This document shows, piece after piece, positions 50,902-59,100 of a stretch of DNA of 64,000 nucleotides; the first letter of the stretch is position 1; the number at the start of each line of letters is the position of its first letter. The position numbers were made by a program, and so were the translations under genes. The DNA is taken from NCBI RefSeq assembly GCF_008973465.1, contig NZ_WBXN01000004.1, positions 3,450,501 to 3,514,500 of the forward strand, given 5' to 3'. The DNA is from Streptomyces sp. SS1-1. Its GTDB lineage: Bacteria; Actinomycetota; Actinomycetes; Streptomycetales; Streptomycetaceae. The notes under the pieces are model-generated. The model worked only from the letters and a program-made list of their open reading frames with translations, did not search any database and was not told where the DNA came from.

Positions 50902-51729
50902 GTGCCGGCCAGTACTGCGCCTCAAGCCCCGACGCAGGAGGAAACACCCGCGTCCCCGCCGCGCAGCCGTGGCGCCGACACCCGGGCACTCACCCAGGTC
51001 CTCTTCGGGGAGCTGAAGGAACTCCAGCCGGGCACGCCGGAGCACAACCGCGTGCGCGCGGCGCTCATCGAGGCGAACCTCCCGCTCGTGCGCTATGCGG
51101 CCGCCCGCTTCCGCTCCCGCAACGAGCCGATGGAGGACGTGATCCAGGTCGGCACCATCGGCCTCATCAACGCCATCGACCGCTTCGACCCGGACCGGGG
51201 CGTGCAGTTCCCGACCTTCGCCATGCCGACGGTGGTCGGCGAGATCAAGCGGTACTTCCGCGACAACGTGCGCACGGTCCACGTGCCGCGCCGGCTGCAC
51301 GAGCTGTGGGTCCAGGTCAACAGCGCGACCGAGGACCTCACGACCGCCTTCGGGCGCACCCCCACCACCTCCGAGATCGCCGAGCGGCTGCGCATCACCG
51401 AGGACGAGGTCCTGTCCTGCATCGAGGCCGGTCGGTCGTACCACGCGACCTCACTGGAGGCCGCCCAGGAGGGCGACGGGCTGCCCGGGCTCCTGGACCG
51501 GCTCGGCTACGAGGACCCCGCCCTGGACGGCGTGGAGCACCGGGACCTGGTCCGCCACCTCCTCGTGCAACTGCCCGAGCGGGAACAGAGAATCCTGCTG
51601 CTGCGCTACTACAGCAATCTCACCCAGTCGCAGATCAGTGCGGAACTCGGGGTTTCCCAGATGCACGTGTCGAGGCTACTCGCGCGTAGCTTCCAGCGGC
51701 TCCGCTCGGCGAATCGCATCGACGCATAA
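50902..51729 (+). CDS. sigF: RNA polymerase sigma factor SigF
   Basis: A 275-residue group 3 sigma factor of the SigB/SigF/SigG class. In Streptomyces, SigF is needed late in spore maturation. Region 2 has [61 protein letters not shown] in order, region 3 has [17 protein letters not shown], and region 4 has [44 protein letters not shown] 50902 ([10 protein letters not shown]) was chosen because GGTGGAG is 6 nt upstream and it matches the start I recall for S. coelicolor; TTG 50863 and ATG 50878 are possible. It is immediately upstream of sigN. Confidence 0.92.
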   Translation: MPASTAPQAPTQEETPASPPRSRGADTRALTQVLFGELKELQPGTPEHNRVRAALIEANLPLVRYAAARFRSRNEPMEDVIQVGTIGLINAIDRFDPDRGVQFPTFAMPTVVGEIKRYFRDNVRTVHVPRRLHELWVQVNSATEDLTTAFGRTPTTSEIAERLRITEDEVLSCIEAGRSYHATSLEAAQEGDGLPGLLDRLGYEDPALDGVEHRDLVRHLLVQLPEREQRILLLRYYSNLTQSQISAELGVSQMHVSRLLARSFQRLRSANRIDA

Positions 51730-51845
51730 CCGCATACGCGAGCGAGCCATAACCTGCGAGAGCGAATCGCTCACCAGGGCGGATGCCGACAGTTGAGAGC
51801 CGAAACACCGTCAGACCCCCTGTAAGCAGGGCCGATTCGGATCTC

Positions 51846-51883
51846 ACATGTCGACATGTCACTACAGCGTGTTGCCGACATGT
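51846..51883. promoter_or_regulatory. three ACATGT elements upstream of sigN
   Basis: A perfect 14-bp palindrome ACATGTCGACATGT at 51846-51859 plus a third ACATGT at 51878-51883. Element centres are 8 and 24 bp apart, so all three are on the same helical phase within about a turn. They lie in the sigF-sigN gap, 115-150 bp before the sigN start. They look like an operator. Confidence 0.6.
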
Positions 51884-51997
51884 GACATTCTTCGGCTAGC
51901 GCGTTTGCCGCGGCTTCGGCTCCGGTATTCAGGTGAAGGCTGGCGTTCCTCGTTCGGAGCGTTCGCCACGACCGTCCCGCGACCCAGAGGGGGTGGC

Positions 51998-52903
51998 ATG
52001 TCCGCAGACCAGGGCAGCTCGAAGGTGCTCACGCTCATGAAGAGCGAGTCGCCCGACGCCGCGCTCGACGTTTCGGCTCTCGAGGCCGTTCCGGCCCCGG
52101 CTCTTCCGGCATCCGACATCACAGCCGTCCCGGCTTCGGCGGACATCGACACCCGCACCCTGTCCCGCTCCCTGTTCCTGCGGCTCGCCGCGCTGGACGA
52201 GAACAGCCCCGAGCGCGCGTACGTCCGGGACACCCTGATCGAGCTCAATCTCCCGCTCGTGCGCTACGCGGCGGCCCGCTTCCGCTCGCGCAACGAGCCG
52301 ATGGAGGACATCGTCCAGGTCGGCACCATCGGCCTGATCAAGGCGATCGACCGCTTCGACTGCGAGCGGGGCGTGGAGTTCCCGACCTTCGCGATGCCGA
52401 CGGTCGTGGGCGAGATCAAGCGGTTCTTCCGCGACACGTCCTGGTCGGTGCGTGTCCCGCGCCGCCTCCAGGAGCTGCGCCTGGCGCTGACCAAGGCCAG
52501 CGACGAGCTGTCCCAGAAGCTGGACCGCTCGCCGACCGTCGCCGAACTCGCCACCGTGCTGGGCGTGTCCGAGGAGGACGTCGTCGACGGCCTCGCGGTG
52601 GGCAACGCCTACACCGCCTCCTCGCTGGACTCTCCGGCCCCGGAGGACGACGGCGGCGAGGGCTCGCTGGCCGACCGCCTCGGCTACGAGGACACGGCGC
52701 TGGAGGGCGTCGAGTACCGGGAGTCGCTGAAGCCGCTGCTGGCCAAGCTGCCGCCCCGTGAGCGCCGCATCATCATGCTGCGCTTCTTCGCCAACATGAC
52801 CCAGTCGCAGATCGGCGAGGAGGTCGGCATCTCCCAGATGCACGTCTCCCGGCTGCTGACCCGGACCCTGGCCCAGCTGCGCGAGGGCCTGATCTCCGAC
52901 TGA
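51998..52903 (+). CDS. sigN: RNA polymerase sigma factor SigN
   Basis: A 301-residue SigB/SigF-like sigma factor, paralogous to the preceding sigF. Regions 2 to 4 are intact: [65 protein letters not shown], and [41 protein letters not shown]. The N-terminal 80 residues (to [13 protein letters not shown]) are less conserved. From memory this position is sigN in S. coelicolor, which is involved in early aerial hyphae. ATG 51998 has AGAGGGGG 6-13 nt upstream; the longer start in the ACATGT element has none. Confidence 0.9.
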   Translation: MSADQGSSKVLTLMKSESPDAALDVSALEAVPAPALPASDITAVPASADIDTRTLSRSLFLRLAALDENSPERAYVRDTLIELNLPLVRYAAARFRSRNEPMEDIVQVGTIGLIKAIDRFDCERGVEFPTFAMPTVVGEIKRFFRDTSWSVRVPRRLQELRLALTKASDELSQKLDRSPTVAELATVLGVSEEDVVDGLAVGNAYTASSLDSPAPEDDGGEGSLADRLGYEDTALEGVEYRESLKPLLAKLPPRERRIIMLRFFANMTQSQIGEEVGISQMHVSRLLTRTLAQLREGLISD

Positions 52904-52909
52904 CGCCTC

Positions 52910-53378
52910 ATGCCGGACGGGCGCCGGCCTTCACGGCCTGACGCTCCGCCTGATGTGGACGACCTCGACACCCGGCCGTCGGTGCGCCCTGAGGGCGCGT
53001 CGGCGGCCGTCGTCGTGCTGGGCGCCGTCCCGGCCTCGTGCGGTGGCGGTCCGGACGGTGGAGGGTTCGTGGCGCCGGGACCTGCGGGCGGCCCGCCCCA
53101 GGCCCCGGCGGCGGGTCCGACCGGCACGGTGACGCCCCGCGCCCCCTCCGCGAACGCACCGGCGTCCTCGGCGTCCGCCTCGCCGCGTGCGGCTGGTCGT
53201 GGGCGAGCCGGTGCGCGCGCCCGGAGACCGGTGCTGGTGCGAGAAGGTGACGCTCACCCTCCACAACGAGGGCGGCGAGGCCGTGCGCGCGGGCAGCGTC
53301 ACCTTCGGCAGCCGTGTCATCGGGGAGCTCGGCTTACACGCCGAGACGCCGGACGTCCCGGTACGACCGCCGTGCCCC
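52910..53378 (+). pseudogene. decayed lipoprotein gene
   Basis: Two frames together resemble a Streptomyces secreted lipoprotein family. Frame 1 has a lipoprotein-like AAVVVLGAVPASCGGG and a Pro/Ser linker; after a frame change near 53185, the other frame has RLVVGEPVRAPGDRCWCEKVTLTLHNEGG and AGSVTFGSRVIGELGLHAETPDVPV. In the intact family, as I remember it, the WCEKVT region is followed by about 40 residues between IGALG and the final H-ETRDV segment; here they appear to be directly joined. So the gene shows one frameshift and one deletion. No start with a ribosome-binding site is clear. Confidence 0.6.
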
Positions 53379-53384
53379 GCCGGG

Positions 53385-53582
53385 TTACTTCAGTGCGAGC
53401 CAGGCCACCGCGGCGACGATCACCACGGCGGCGATCACGCCGACGATCAGGCCGATGCGGGGGCCGGAGGAGGCCGCCTGCTGCCGTCCGCCGCTCTGCG
53501 GGCCCTCGTCGACGAAGGCGCGGAACATCTGGGTGCTGCCTGCGGGGTCGTGGTGGCCCTGGGGGCCCTGGGTGTTAGCCAT
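53385..53582 (-). CDS. small tail-anchored membrane protein
   Basis: A 65-residue protein with a polar N-terminal half (MANTQGPQGHHDPAGSTQMF...) and one C-terminal membrane helix (IGLIVGVIAAVVIVAAVAWLAL). It resembles small actinobacterial tail-anchored proteins, function unknown. ATG 53582 is preferred over a longer start; no strong Shine-Dalgarno is seen. It is divergent from the marR-like gene. Confidence 0.75.
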   Translation of the reverse strand: MANTQGPQGHHDPAGSTQMFRAFVDEGPQSGGRQQAASSGPRIGLIVGVIAAVVIVAAVAWLALK

Positions 53583-53724
53583 GGCCCGAGACCCTAGCGA
53601 ATGTGCGGTGGAGGCCCAAGTGGGGGACGCCGCTCCGCACACAGGTCCACACACCCCACTCCACCTGCACATTTACGGTCGCAATACTTGCCTTTGCCAA
53701 CTTTTTGCGGCGGCACCCCCGGAT

Positions 53725-53772
53725 TTGTTTGCCTGTAGCAACCAAGCACTGCCTATAGTTGCCCTGAGCAAC
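53725..53772 (+). promoter_or_regulatory. marR-type promoter with two TTGC-N5-GCAA operators
   Basis: Site 1 at 53725-53745 is TTGTTTGC-CTGTA-GCAACCAA (one mismatch in the arms). Site 2 at 53758-53772 is GTTGC-CCTGA-GCAAC (perfect). Both have the core TTGC-N5-GCAA. A -35-like TTGCCT lies in site 1 and a -10-like TATAGT (53754-53759) touches site 2, so a bound regulator would block polymerase. The marR-type gene starts 17 bp after site 2, so autorepression is likely. Confidence 0.7.
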
Positions 53773-53788
53773 AAACACGGGAGGTGTG

Positions 53789-54238
53789 ATGGCCGAAACG
53801 GCACAGTACGAGGAGCTGGTCCGCCAGTTCAGTGCCTTCGGCGCCGTGAAGCGGGAGATGGGACGCACCCTGCCGTCCGACTGCCCCTCCGGTTCCGCCG
53901 CCGTCCTCACGTTGCTGGTCCGCCACGGAGAGATGCGCATGAGCAAGCTCGCCGAGCTGCTCGCCGTGGACATGTCGGTCACGAGCCGGCATGTCGCCCA
54001 CGTGGCCGAGCGCGGCTGGATCGAGCGCTCCCCCGACCCCGCGGACAAGCGAAGCCGCATCGTGCGTCTCACCCCGAGCGGCGAGGAACGGGTGCGGGAG
54101 ATGTCCCACCGGACCACGCGGCTGCTCGAGGAGCGCCTGAGCGACTGGTCCGACGACGACGTCGCCGCGCTCATCCGGCTCATGGCCCGGCTGCGGGCCA
54201 GCTTCGACGACTGCCGTACACCCGCGATCACCCAGTAG
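53789..54238 (+). CDS. MarR-family transcriptional regulator
   Basis: A 149-residue winged-helix regulator. The DNA-binding region is SAAVLTLLVRHGEMRMSKLAELLAVDMSVTSRHVAHVAERGWIERSPDPADKRSRIVRLTPSGEE, with the wing DKRSRIVRLT. N- and C-terminal helices would form the dimer. ATG 53789 follows GGGAGG by 4 nt, better than GTG 53786. It is 13 nt upstream of the MFS gene and likely represses the whole operon through the TTGC/GCAA sites. Confidence 0.93.
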   Translation: MAETAQYEELVRQFSAFGAVKREMGRTLPSDCPSGSAAVLTLLVRHGEMRMSKLAELLAVDMSVTSRHVAHVAERGWIERSPDPADKRSRIVRLTPSGEERVREMSHRTTRLLEERLSDWSDDDVAALIRLMARLRASFDDCRTPAITQ

Positions 54239-54251
54239 GAGAAGGAAGTTC

Positions 54252-56768
54252 ATGGCAACGACCACACCAGCCGGTGTGCGGGCCCACGCCAGGCATTCGG
54301 GAGCCCCCGACGGCGCTCCGATGTCCCACCGGCAGATCATGGAGGCCCTGACCGGGCTGCTGCTCGGCATGTTCGTCGCGATCCTGTCGTCGACGATCGT
54401 CTCCAATGCCCTGCCCGACATCATCAAGGACCTCGGCGGCGGTCAGAGCGCCTACACCTGGGTGGTGACCGCGTCGCTGCTGGCGATGACCGCGTCCACA
54501 CCGCTGTGGGGCAAGCTCGCCGACCTCTTCTCCAAGAAGCTGCTGATACAGCTGGCCCTCGTGGTCTTCGTGGCCGGCTCCGCGCTGGCCGGTCTGTCGC
54601 AGAACCCGGGCATGCTGATCACCTTCCGCGTGGTCCAGGGCATCGGCATGGGCGGTCTGTCCTCGCTGGCCCAGATCATCCTCGCGGCGATGATCTCGCC
54701 GCGTGAGCGCGGCCGGTACAACGGCTACCTCGGCGCCACGTTCGCCACCGCCATGGTCGGCGGCCCGCTGATCGGCGGCGTCATCACCGACACCGACTGG
54801 CTCGGCTGGCGCTGGTGCTTCTACGTCGGCGTGCCGTTCGCCGTCGTCGCCCTGATCGTGCTGCAGCGCACGCTGCACCTGCCCGTCGTGAAGCGGAAGG
54901 TCAAGGTCGACTGGGCCGGCGCCTTCTTCATCACCGCCGCGGTCTGCCTGCTGCTCGTCTGGGTGACCTTCGCCGGTGACAAGTACGACTGGCTGTCCTG
55001 GCAGACCGGCGCGATGACCGGCGGCGCGCTCGCGCTGCTGCTGATCTTCGTGTTCGTCGAGTCCAGGGCGAGCGAGCCGATCGTCCCGCTGCGGCTGTTC
55101 CGCAACCGCACCATCACCCTCGCGTCGCTGGCCTCGCTGTTCGTCGGCATCGCGATGTTCGCGGGCACGATCTTCTTCAGCCAGTACTTCCAGCTGGCCC
55201 GGGGCGAGTCGCCGACCATGTCCGGCGTCCTGACCATCCCGATGATCCTCGGTCTGTTCGTCTCCTCGACGGTCTCCGGCCAGGTCATCACCCGCACCGG
55301 CCGCTGGAAGGCCTGGCTGCTGGGTGGCGGTGTGCTGGTCACGGCGGGCCTCGGCCTGCTCGGCACCATCCGCTACGACACGGCGTACTGGCACGTCGCG
55401 ATCTTCATGGCGCTGCTCGGTCTCGGCGTCGGCATGATGATGCAGAACCTGGTCCTCGCCACGCAGAACCAGGTCGACCCGAGCGACCTGGGCGCCGCGA
55501 GCTCCGTCGTGAACTTCTTCCGGTCCCTCGGCGGTGCCATGGGCGTCTCGGCGCTCGGCGCGGTCCTCAGCCACCGGATCACCCACTACGTCCAGGACGG
55601 CCTGGCCGAGCTCGGCGTGCGGGGCTCCTCCTCCGGTCACGGTGAGATCCCCGACCTGGACTCCCTGCCCGCGCCGGTCCGCACGGTCGTCGAGGGCGCG
55701 TACGGCCACGGGGTCGCCGACGTCTTCCTGTACGCGGCGCCGATCGCCCTGCTCGCCCTCCTGTTCGCCGTGTTCATCAAGGAGGTCCCCCTGAAGACCA
55801 AGGGAGCCCTGGCCCAGGCCGCCGAGGACGAGAACCCGGCCCCGGCCGAGACCCCGGCCGTCGCCGCCGCCGAGGCCGCCGAGGCCGCCCCGGAGCGGTC
55901 CGAGAGCGCGGTCGCGTCGGCCGAGACCGCCCCCGGCACCGCCCAGGCCCTCGCGGCCGTGGCCACCGTGGCCGACGCCGAGGCCACCGGGGGCGCCGCC
56001 TCCCGTGGGGTCCCGGTGCGCGGCTTCGTCCGGGGTGCAGAGAGCGCGCCGGTCCCGCAGGCCGCCGTCACGCTGATCTCGCTGGCCGGACGACAGCTGG
56101 GCCGCTCGGTCGCGCAGGCCGACGGCGCCTACGCGGTGGACGCGCCGGGCGCGGGCTCGTACGTCCTGATCGCCTCCGCCGACGGCTTCCAGCCGCAGGC
56201 CTCCACGATCGTCGTCGACGGCGACGAGCCGGTGGCCTACGACATCCTGCTCAGCGGCACCAGCGGCCTGAGCGGTGTCGTGCGCGCCGCGCAGGGCGCC
56301 GAGCCGGTCGCCGGCGCCATGGTCATCGTGACCGATGTGCGCGGGGACCTGCTGGCCACCGCCGCCACCGGTGAGCAGGGCGAGTTCAGCCTCGCCGAGC
56401 TGGTGCCCGGCGCCGTGACCGTCGCGGTCAACGCCGACGGCTACCGGCCGCGCGCCCTGCCCGTCGAGGTCGCCGGCACCGGGGTCACCCGGATCGAGGT
56501 CGAGCTGGAGGCCGGCGCCCAGGTCCAGGGCGTCGTCCGGGCGCCGCACGGCCCGCTGGCCGACGCCCGCGTGACGCTGGTCGACGCGGCCGGCAACGTC
56601 GTCGGCACGGCGACCACCGGGACGGACGGGGCGTACGCCTTCACCGACCTGGACGGCGGCGAGTACACGGTCATCGCGACGGGCTACCCGCCGGTCGCGA
56701 CGGCGCTGACGGTCACCGGCCGCGGCACCGACGGCCACGACATCGAACTCGCCCACCCCGGCGAGTGA
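54252..56768 (+). CDS. MFS efflux transporter with C-terminal beta-sandwich repeats
   Basis: An 838-residue transporter. Residues 25-515 are a 14-helix DHA2-type MFS drug exporter (DIIKDLGGGQSAYTWVVTASLL, LWGKLADLFSKKLLIQLAL, FRVVQGIGMGGLSSLAQIIL, GPLIGGVITDTDWLGWRWCFYVGVPF). A long Ala/Glu linker follows (about 520-585). Three carboxypeptidase-regulatory-like (CNA-B-type) domains then begin near residues 587, 671 and 755, each with GxV...A.V.L.D..G......T...G.Y.....G.Y.. features. The C-terminal side of a 14-helix protein is expected in the cytoplasm. It starts 13 nt after the marR-like gene. Confidence 0.92.
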   Translation: MATTTPAGVRAHARHSGAPDGAPMSHRQIMEALTGLLLGMFVAILSSTIVSNALPDIIKDLGGGQSAYTWVVTASLLAMTASTPLWGKLADLFSKKLLIQLALVVFVAGSALAGLSQNPGMLITFRVVQGIGMGGLSSLAQIILAAMISPRERGRYNGYLGATFATAMVGGPLIGGVITDTDWLGWRWCFYVGVPFAVVALIVLQRTLHLPVVKRKVKVDWAGAFFITAAVCLLLVWVTFAGDKYDWLSWQTGAMTGGALALLLIFVFVESRASEPIVPLRLFRNRTITLASLASLFVGIAMFAGTIFFSQYFQLARGESPTMSGVLTIPMILGLFVSSTVSGQVITRTGRWKAWLLGGGVLVTAGLGLLGTIRYDTAYWHVAIFMALLGLGVGMMMQNLVLATQNQVDPSDLGAASSVVNFFRSLGGAMGVSALGAVLSHRITHYVQDGLAELGVRGSSSGHGEIPDLDSLPAPVRTVVEGAYGHGVADVFLYAAPIALLALLFAVFIKEVPLKTKGALAQAAEDENPAPAETPAVAAAEAAEAAPERSESAVASAETAPGTAQALAAVATVADAEATGGAASRGVPVRGFVRGAESAPVPQAAVTLISLAGRQLGRSVAQADGAYAVDAPGAGSYVLIASADGFQPQASTIVVDGDEPVAYDILLSGTSGLSGVVRAAQGAEPVAGAMVIVTDVRGDLLATAATGEQGEFSLAELVPGAVTVAVNADGYRPRALPVEVAGTGVTRIEVELEAGAQVQGVVRAPHGPLADARVTLVDAAGNVVGTATTGTDGAYAFTDLDGGEYTVIATGYPPVATALTVTGRGTDGHDIELAHPGE

Positions 56769-56774
56769 CCCGGC

Positions 56775-56830
56775 CCGGCCCGTGGTGGCGAGCGCGCTCC
56801 GAGCGGAGGCGTGCCGCCGCCACGGGCCGG
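56775..56830 (+). repeat. large hairpin between MFS and YceI genes
   Basis: A 15-bp stem with one wobble (56775-56789 with 56816-56830) and a 26-nt loop, then TTCTGTTC. It could attenuate or terminate part of the transcription into the YceI gene or protect the 3' end of the MFS message. Confidence 0.6.
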
Positions 56831-56862
56831 TTCTGTTCGAAGACTTCCGAGGAGTACGTGAG

Positions 56863-57687
56863 ATGGGACTGACCGCGAGGGTCCGCACGCGGGACGGATG
56901 GGCCGTGCCGCACGCGGTCGTCACGGTGACGGACATGACCGGGGCGCAGGTGCTGCGGCTGGAGGCCGACCCGGAGGGCGCGGTCCGCGACGCGAACCCG
57001 CTGCCGCCGGGGGCGTACACCGTGATCGTCACCGCCGTCGGCTACGCGCCGGCCGCCGCGAGCGCGCTGGTGACCGCGAGCGGGCGGGCCGAGGTCGGCA
57101 CGGTCACGCTGGCCCGCCAGGGCGGCACGGAACTGCCGACGCCCGGCCCGTGGACCGTCGACCCGGCGCACTCCACGGTCGCCGCGGTCGCCCAGCACCT
57201 GGGGATCTCCAGCGTGCACGGCCGGTTCACGCGGTTCTCCGCCGCCGTCGAGATCGCGCCGGACGACGTCACCAAGTCCCGGGTGGAGGCGGTGATCGAG
57301 GCCGCGTCCATCGACACCGGCAACGCCATGCGCGACGGGCACCTGCGGTCGCCGGACTTCCTGGACGTGGAGCGGCACCCGGAGATCGTCTACCGCTCGA
57401 CGGGCGTCACGGCGGCCGGCGGCACCGACCGCTGGACCGTGCACGGCGAGCTGGGGATGCGGGGGGTCGTCCGTCCCGTGGACCTGGACCTCGCCTACCT
57501 CGGCACCGGCGCCGACCCGTGGGGCGGCACCCGCGCCGCGTTCCGGGCGACGGCCGAACTGCGCCGGGACGACTTCGCCATGAACTACAACCAGGTCGTC
57601 CAGGCGGGCATCGCCGCGATCGGTACGACGCTGAAGGTGGAGCTCGACATCCAGGCCGTGCAGGGCGGGACACTCCCGGAAGCCTGA
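56863..57687 (+). CDS. YceI-family protein with N-terminal regulatory-like domain
   Basis: A 274-residue two-domain protein. Residues 1-85 (MGLTARVRTRDGWAVPHAVVTVTDMTGAQVLRLEADPEG ... PPGAYTVIVTAVGYAPAAASALV) are of the same beta-sandwich type as the repeats at the end of the preceding transporter. Residues 92-272 are a YceI lipocalin-like domain (GPWTVDPAHSTVAAVAQHLGISSVHGRFTRF, DTGNAMRDGHLRSPDFLDVERHPEI), a family that binds isoprenoid quinones or similar lipids. There is no signal peptide, unlike E. coli YceI. Same strand as the MFS gene, 94 bp downstream. Confidence 0.9.
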   Translation: MGLTARVRTRDGWAVPHAVVTVTDMTGAQVLRLEADPEGAVRDANPLPPGAYTVIVTAVGYAPAAASALVTASGRAEVGTVTLARQGGTELPTPGPWTVDPAHSTVAAVAQHLGISSVHGRFTRFSAAVEIAPDDVTKSRVEAVIEAASIDTGNAMRDGHLRSPDFLDVERHPEIVYRSTGVTAAGGTDRWTVHGELGMRGVVRPVDLDLAYLGTGADPWGGTRAAFRATAELRRDDFAMNYNQVVQAGIAAIGTTLKVELDIQAVQGGTLPEA

Positions 57688-57736
57688 GCACAGCAGGGTC
57701 AGGCTGACACGGCCGGGAGCGCCCTAGGCTCGTCCC

Positions 57737-58207
57737 ATGGCACCGAACATCGCGACCAACACCCGCGTCTCGCTCGAAGAGCTGCTCGATTTCGTACGGC
57801 CCCGGCACCGGGCCCTGCTGCTGACCCGCCGGTCCGACGGCGGCCCGCAGGCCAGTCCGCTGACCTGCGGGGTCGACGACTCGGGCCGGATCGTGGTCTC
57901 CACGTACCCGGAGCGGGCCAAGACGCGCAACGCCAAGCGGGACCCGCGGGTGAGTGTGGTCGTGCTCAGCGACGACTGGAACGGGCCCTGGGTGCAGATC
58001 GACGGGACCGCGGAGGTCGTGGACGCGCCGGACTCCGTGGAACCGCTCGTCGAGTACTACCGGAACATCGCCGGGGAGCACCCGGACTGGGACGAGTACC
58101 GGGCGGCGATGGTGAAGCAGGGCAAGTCGATCATCCGGGTCACTCCCGAGCGCTGGGGCCCGGTGGCGACGGGCGGCTTCCCGGCGCGGCTCGTCGAGGG
58201 CGACTGA
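57737..58207 (+). CDS. PPOX-class F420-dependent oxidoreductase
   Basis: A 156-residue split-barrel protein of the flavin/F420-binding PPOX class. Visible features: RALLLTRRSDGGPQASPLTCGVDDSGRIVVSTYPERAKTRNAKRDPRVSVVVL, then VQIDGTAEVVDAPD and a C-terminal IIRVTPERWGPVATGGFPARLV. Such enzymes reduce unknown substrates with F420H2. The gene follows the YceI gene by 49 bp, and a weak AGCCTGA/TCAGGCT hairpin lies between. It converges on the TetR gene with a 6-bp gap. Confidence 0.88.
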   Translation: MAPNIATNTRVSLEELLDFVRPRHRALLLTRRSDGGPQASPLTCGVDDSGRIVVSTYPERAKTRNAKRDPRVSVVVLSDDWNGPWVQIDGTAEVVDAPDSVEPLVEYYRNIAGEHPDWDEYRAAMVKQGKSIIRVTPERWGPVATGGFPARLVEGD

Positions 58208-58213
58208 GCCGTC

Positions 58214-59002
58214 CTACGAGGGTGCCGGGCGGGCCCTGTCGGCCATCGCCTCGATGCCGGCCACCAGCAGGTCGAGGGCGAAGCCGAAGTCCCGCTCCCA
58301 CATCTCCTCGACCGTGTCGCCGCCCCGGGCCTCCATGAGTTCGGCGGAGTCCTGGACGACGTCGGCGGCCTCGGCGGAGCCGGTCACCGAGCTCATCGCG
58401 TGCCGGAAGTAGGCGTCCGGGCTCATGCCGAACGCCGCGCTGCGGGCGATGAAGTGCCCCTCGACCGTGCCGAAGCCGTACACGAACTGGAAGACGGCGG
58501 AGATCGCCGCCACCAGGCCGTGCGGGGGCAGGCCGGTGCGGCGGACGATGCGCCGGATCCGCCGGGAGAACGCGAGGCTGTTGGGGCCGATGTTGACGTA
58601 GGTGCCGATCAGCGGGGACAGCCACGGGTGGCGCACCAGCAGCCCCCGGTAGGCGCGGGCCAGCGCGCGCAGCTCGTCGCGCCAGTCCTCGCCGCCGTCG
58701 GTTCCCGTCACGTCGTCCGGCAGGCCGAGTTCGCCGAGGGCGGCGTCCAGGGCGAGTTCGAGCAGGTCGTCCTTGGTGTCGACGTACCAGTACACGGGCA
58801 TCGCGGTGACGTTCAGCTCGGCCGCGAGCCGGCGCATCGAGAACTTGGCCAGCCCCTCGGCGTCCAGCAGCCGTACGGTCGCCTCGGTGATCCGGTCCCG
58901 GTCGAGGCCGGAGGGCTGGCCCCCGCCGCCACGGCCGCCCCGGCGGGGCTTGTCCTCCAGCCAGACACTGGTCCGCGGGGACTGCCGGGCTGCCCTGGCC
59001 AT
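58214..59002 (-). CDS. TetR-family regulator (TetR_C_1 type)
   Basis: A 262-residue repressor. The N-terminal HTH is ITEATVRLLDAEGLAKFSMRRLAAELNVTAMPVYWYVDTKDDLLELAL. The C-terminal ligand domain resembles the tetracycline-repressor C-terminal family: RHPWLSPLIGTYVNIGPNSLAF and AISAVFQFVYGFGTVEGHF. A basic Gly-rich stretch (RRGGRGGGGQ) precedes the HTH. ATG 59002. It is transcribed towards the oxidoreductase gene. Ligand unknown. Confidence 0.92.
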   Translation of the reverse strand: MARAARQSPRTSVWLEDKPRRGGRGGGGQPSGLDRDRITEATVRLLDAEGLAKFSMRRLAAELNVTAMPVYWYVDTKDDLLELALDAALGELGLPDDVTGTDGGEDWRDELRALARAYRGLLVRHPWLSPLIGTYVNIGPNSLAFSRRIRRIVRRTGLPPHGLVAAISAVFQFVYGFGTVEGHFIARSAAFGMSPDAYFRHAMSSVTGSAEAADVVQDSAELMEARGGDTVEEMWERDFGFALDLLVAGIEAMADRARPAPS

Positions 59003-59100
59003 GGCGCACCTTCCTCCGACTCCGTCATCGGCCGCTCGGAATGCCGTCAGCTCTTGTCTGCCCCCTCCGCGTGCGGCGACGCCCCGGTGACCGGAGGCGC

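Noticed and set aside
51848..51997. Longer sigN start at ATG 51848
   Set aside because: It lies inside the ACATGT palindrome, lacks a ribosome-binding site and gives a non-conserved N-terminus.
54228..57032. A 934-codon open frame opposite the MFS gene
   Set aside because: The plus-strand transporter is intact; the antisense protein is Arg/Gly/Asp-rich with no domain.
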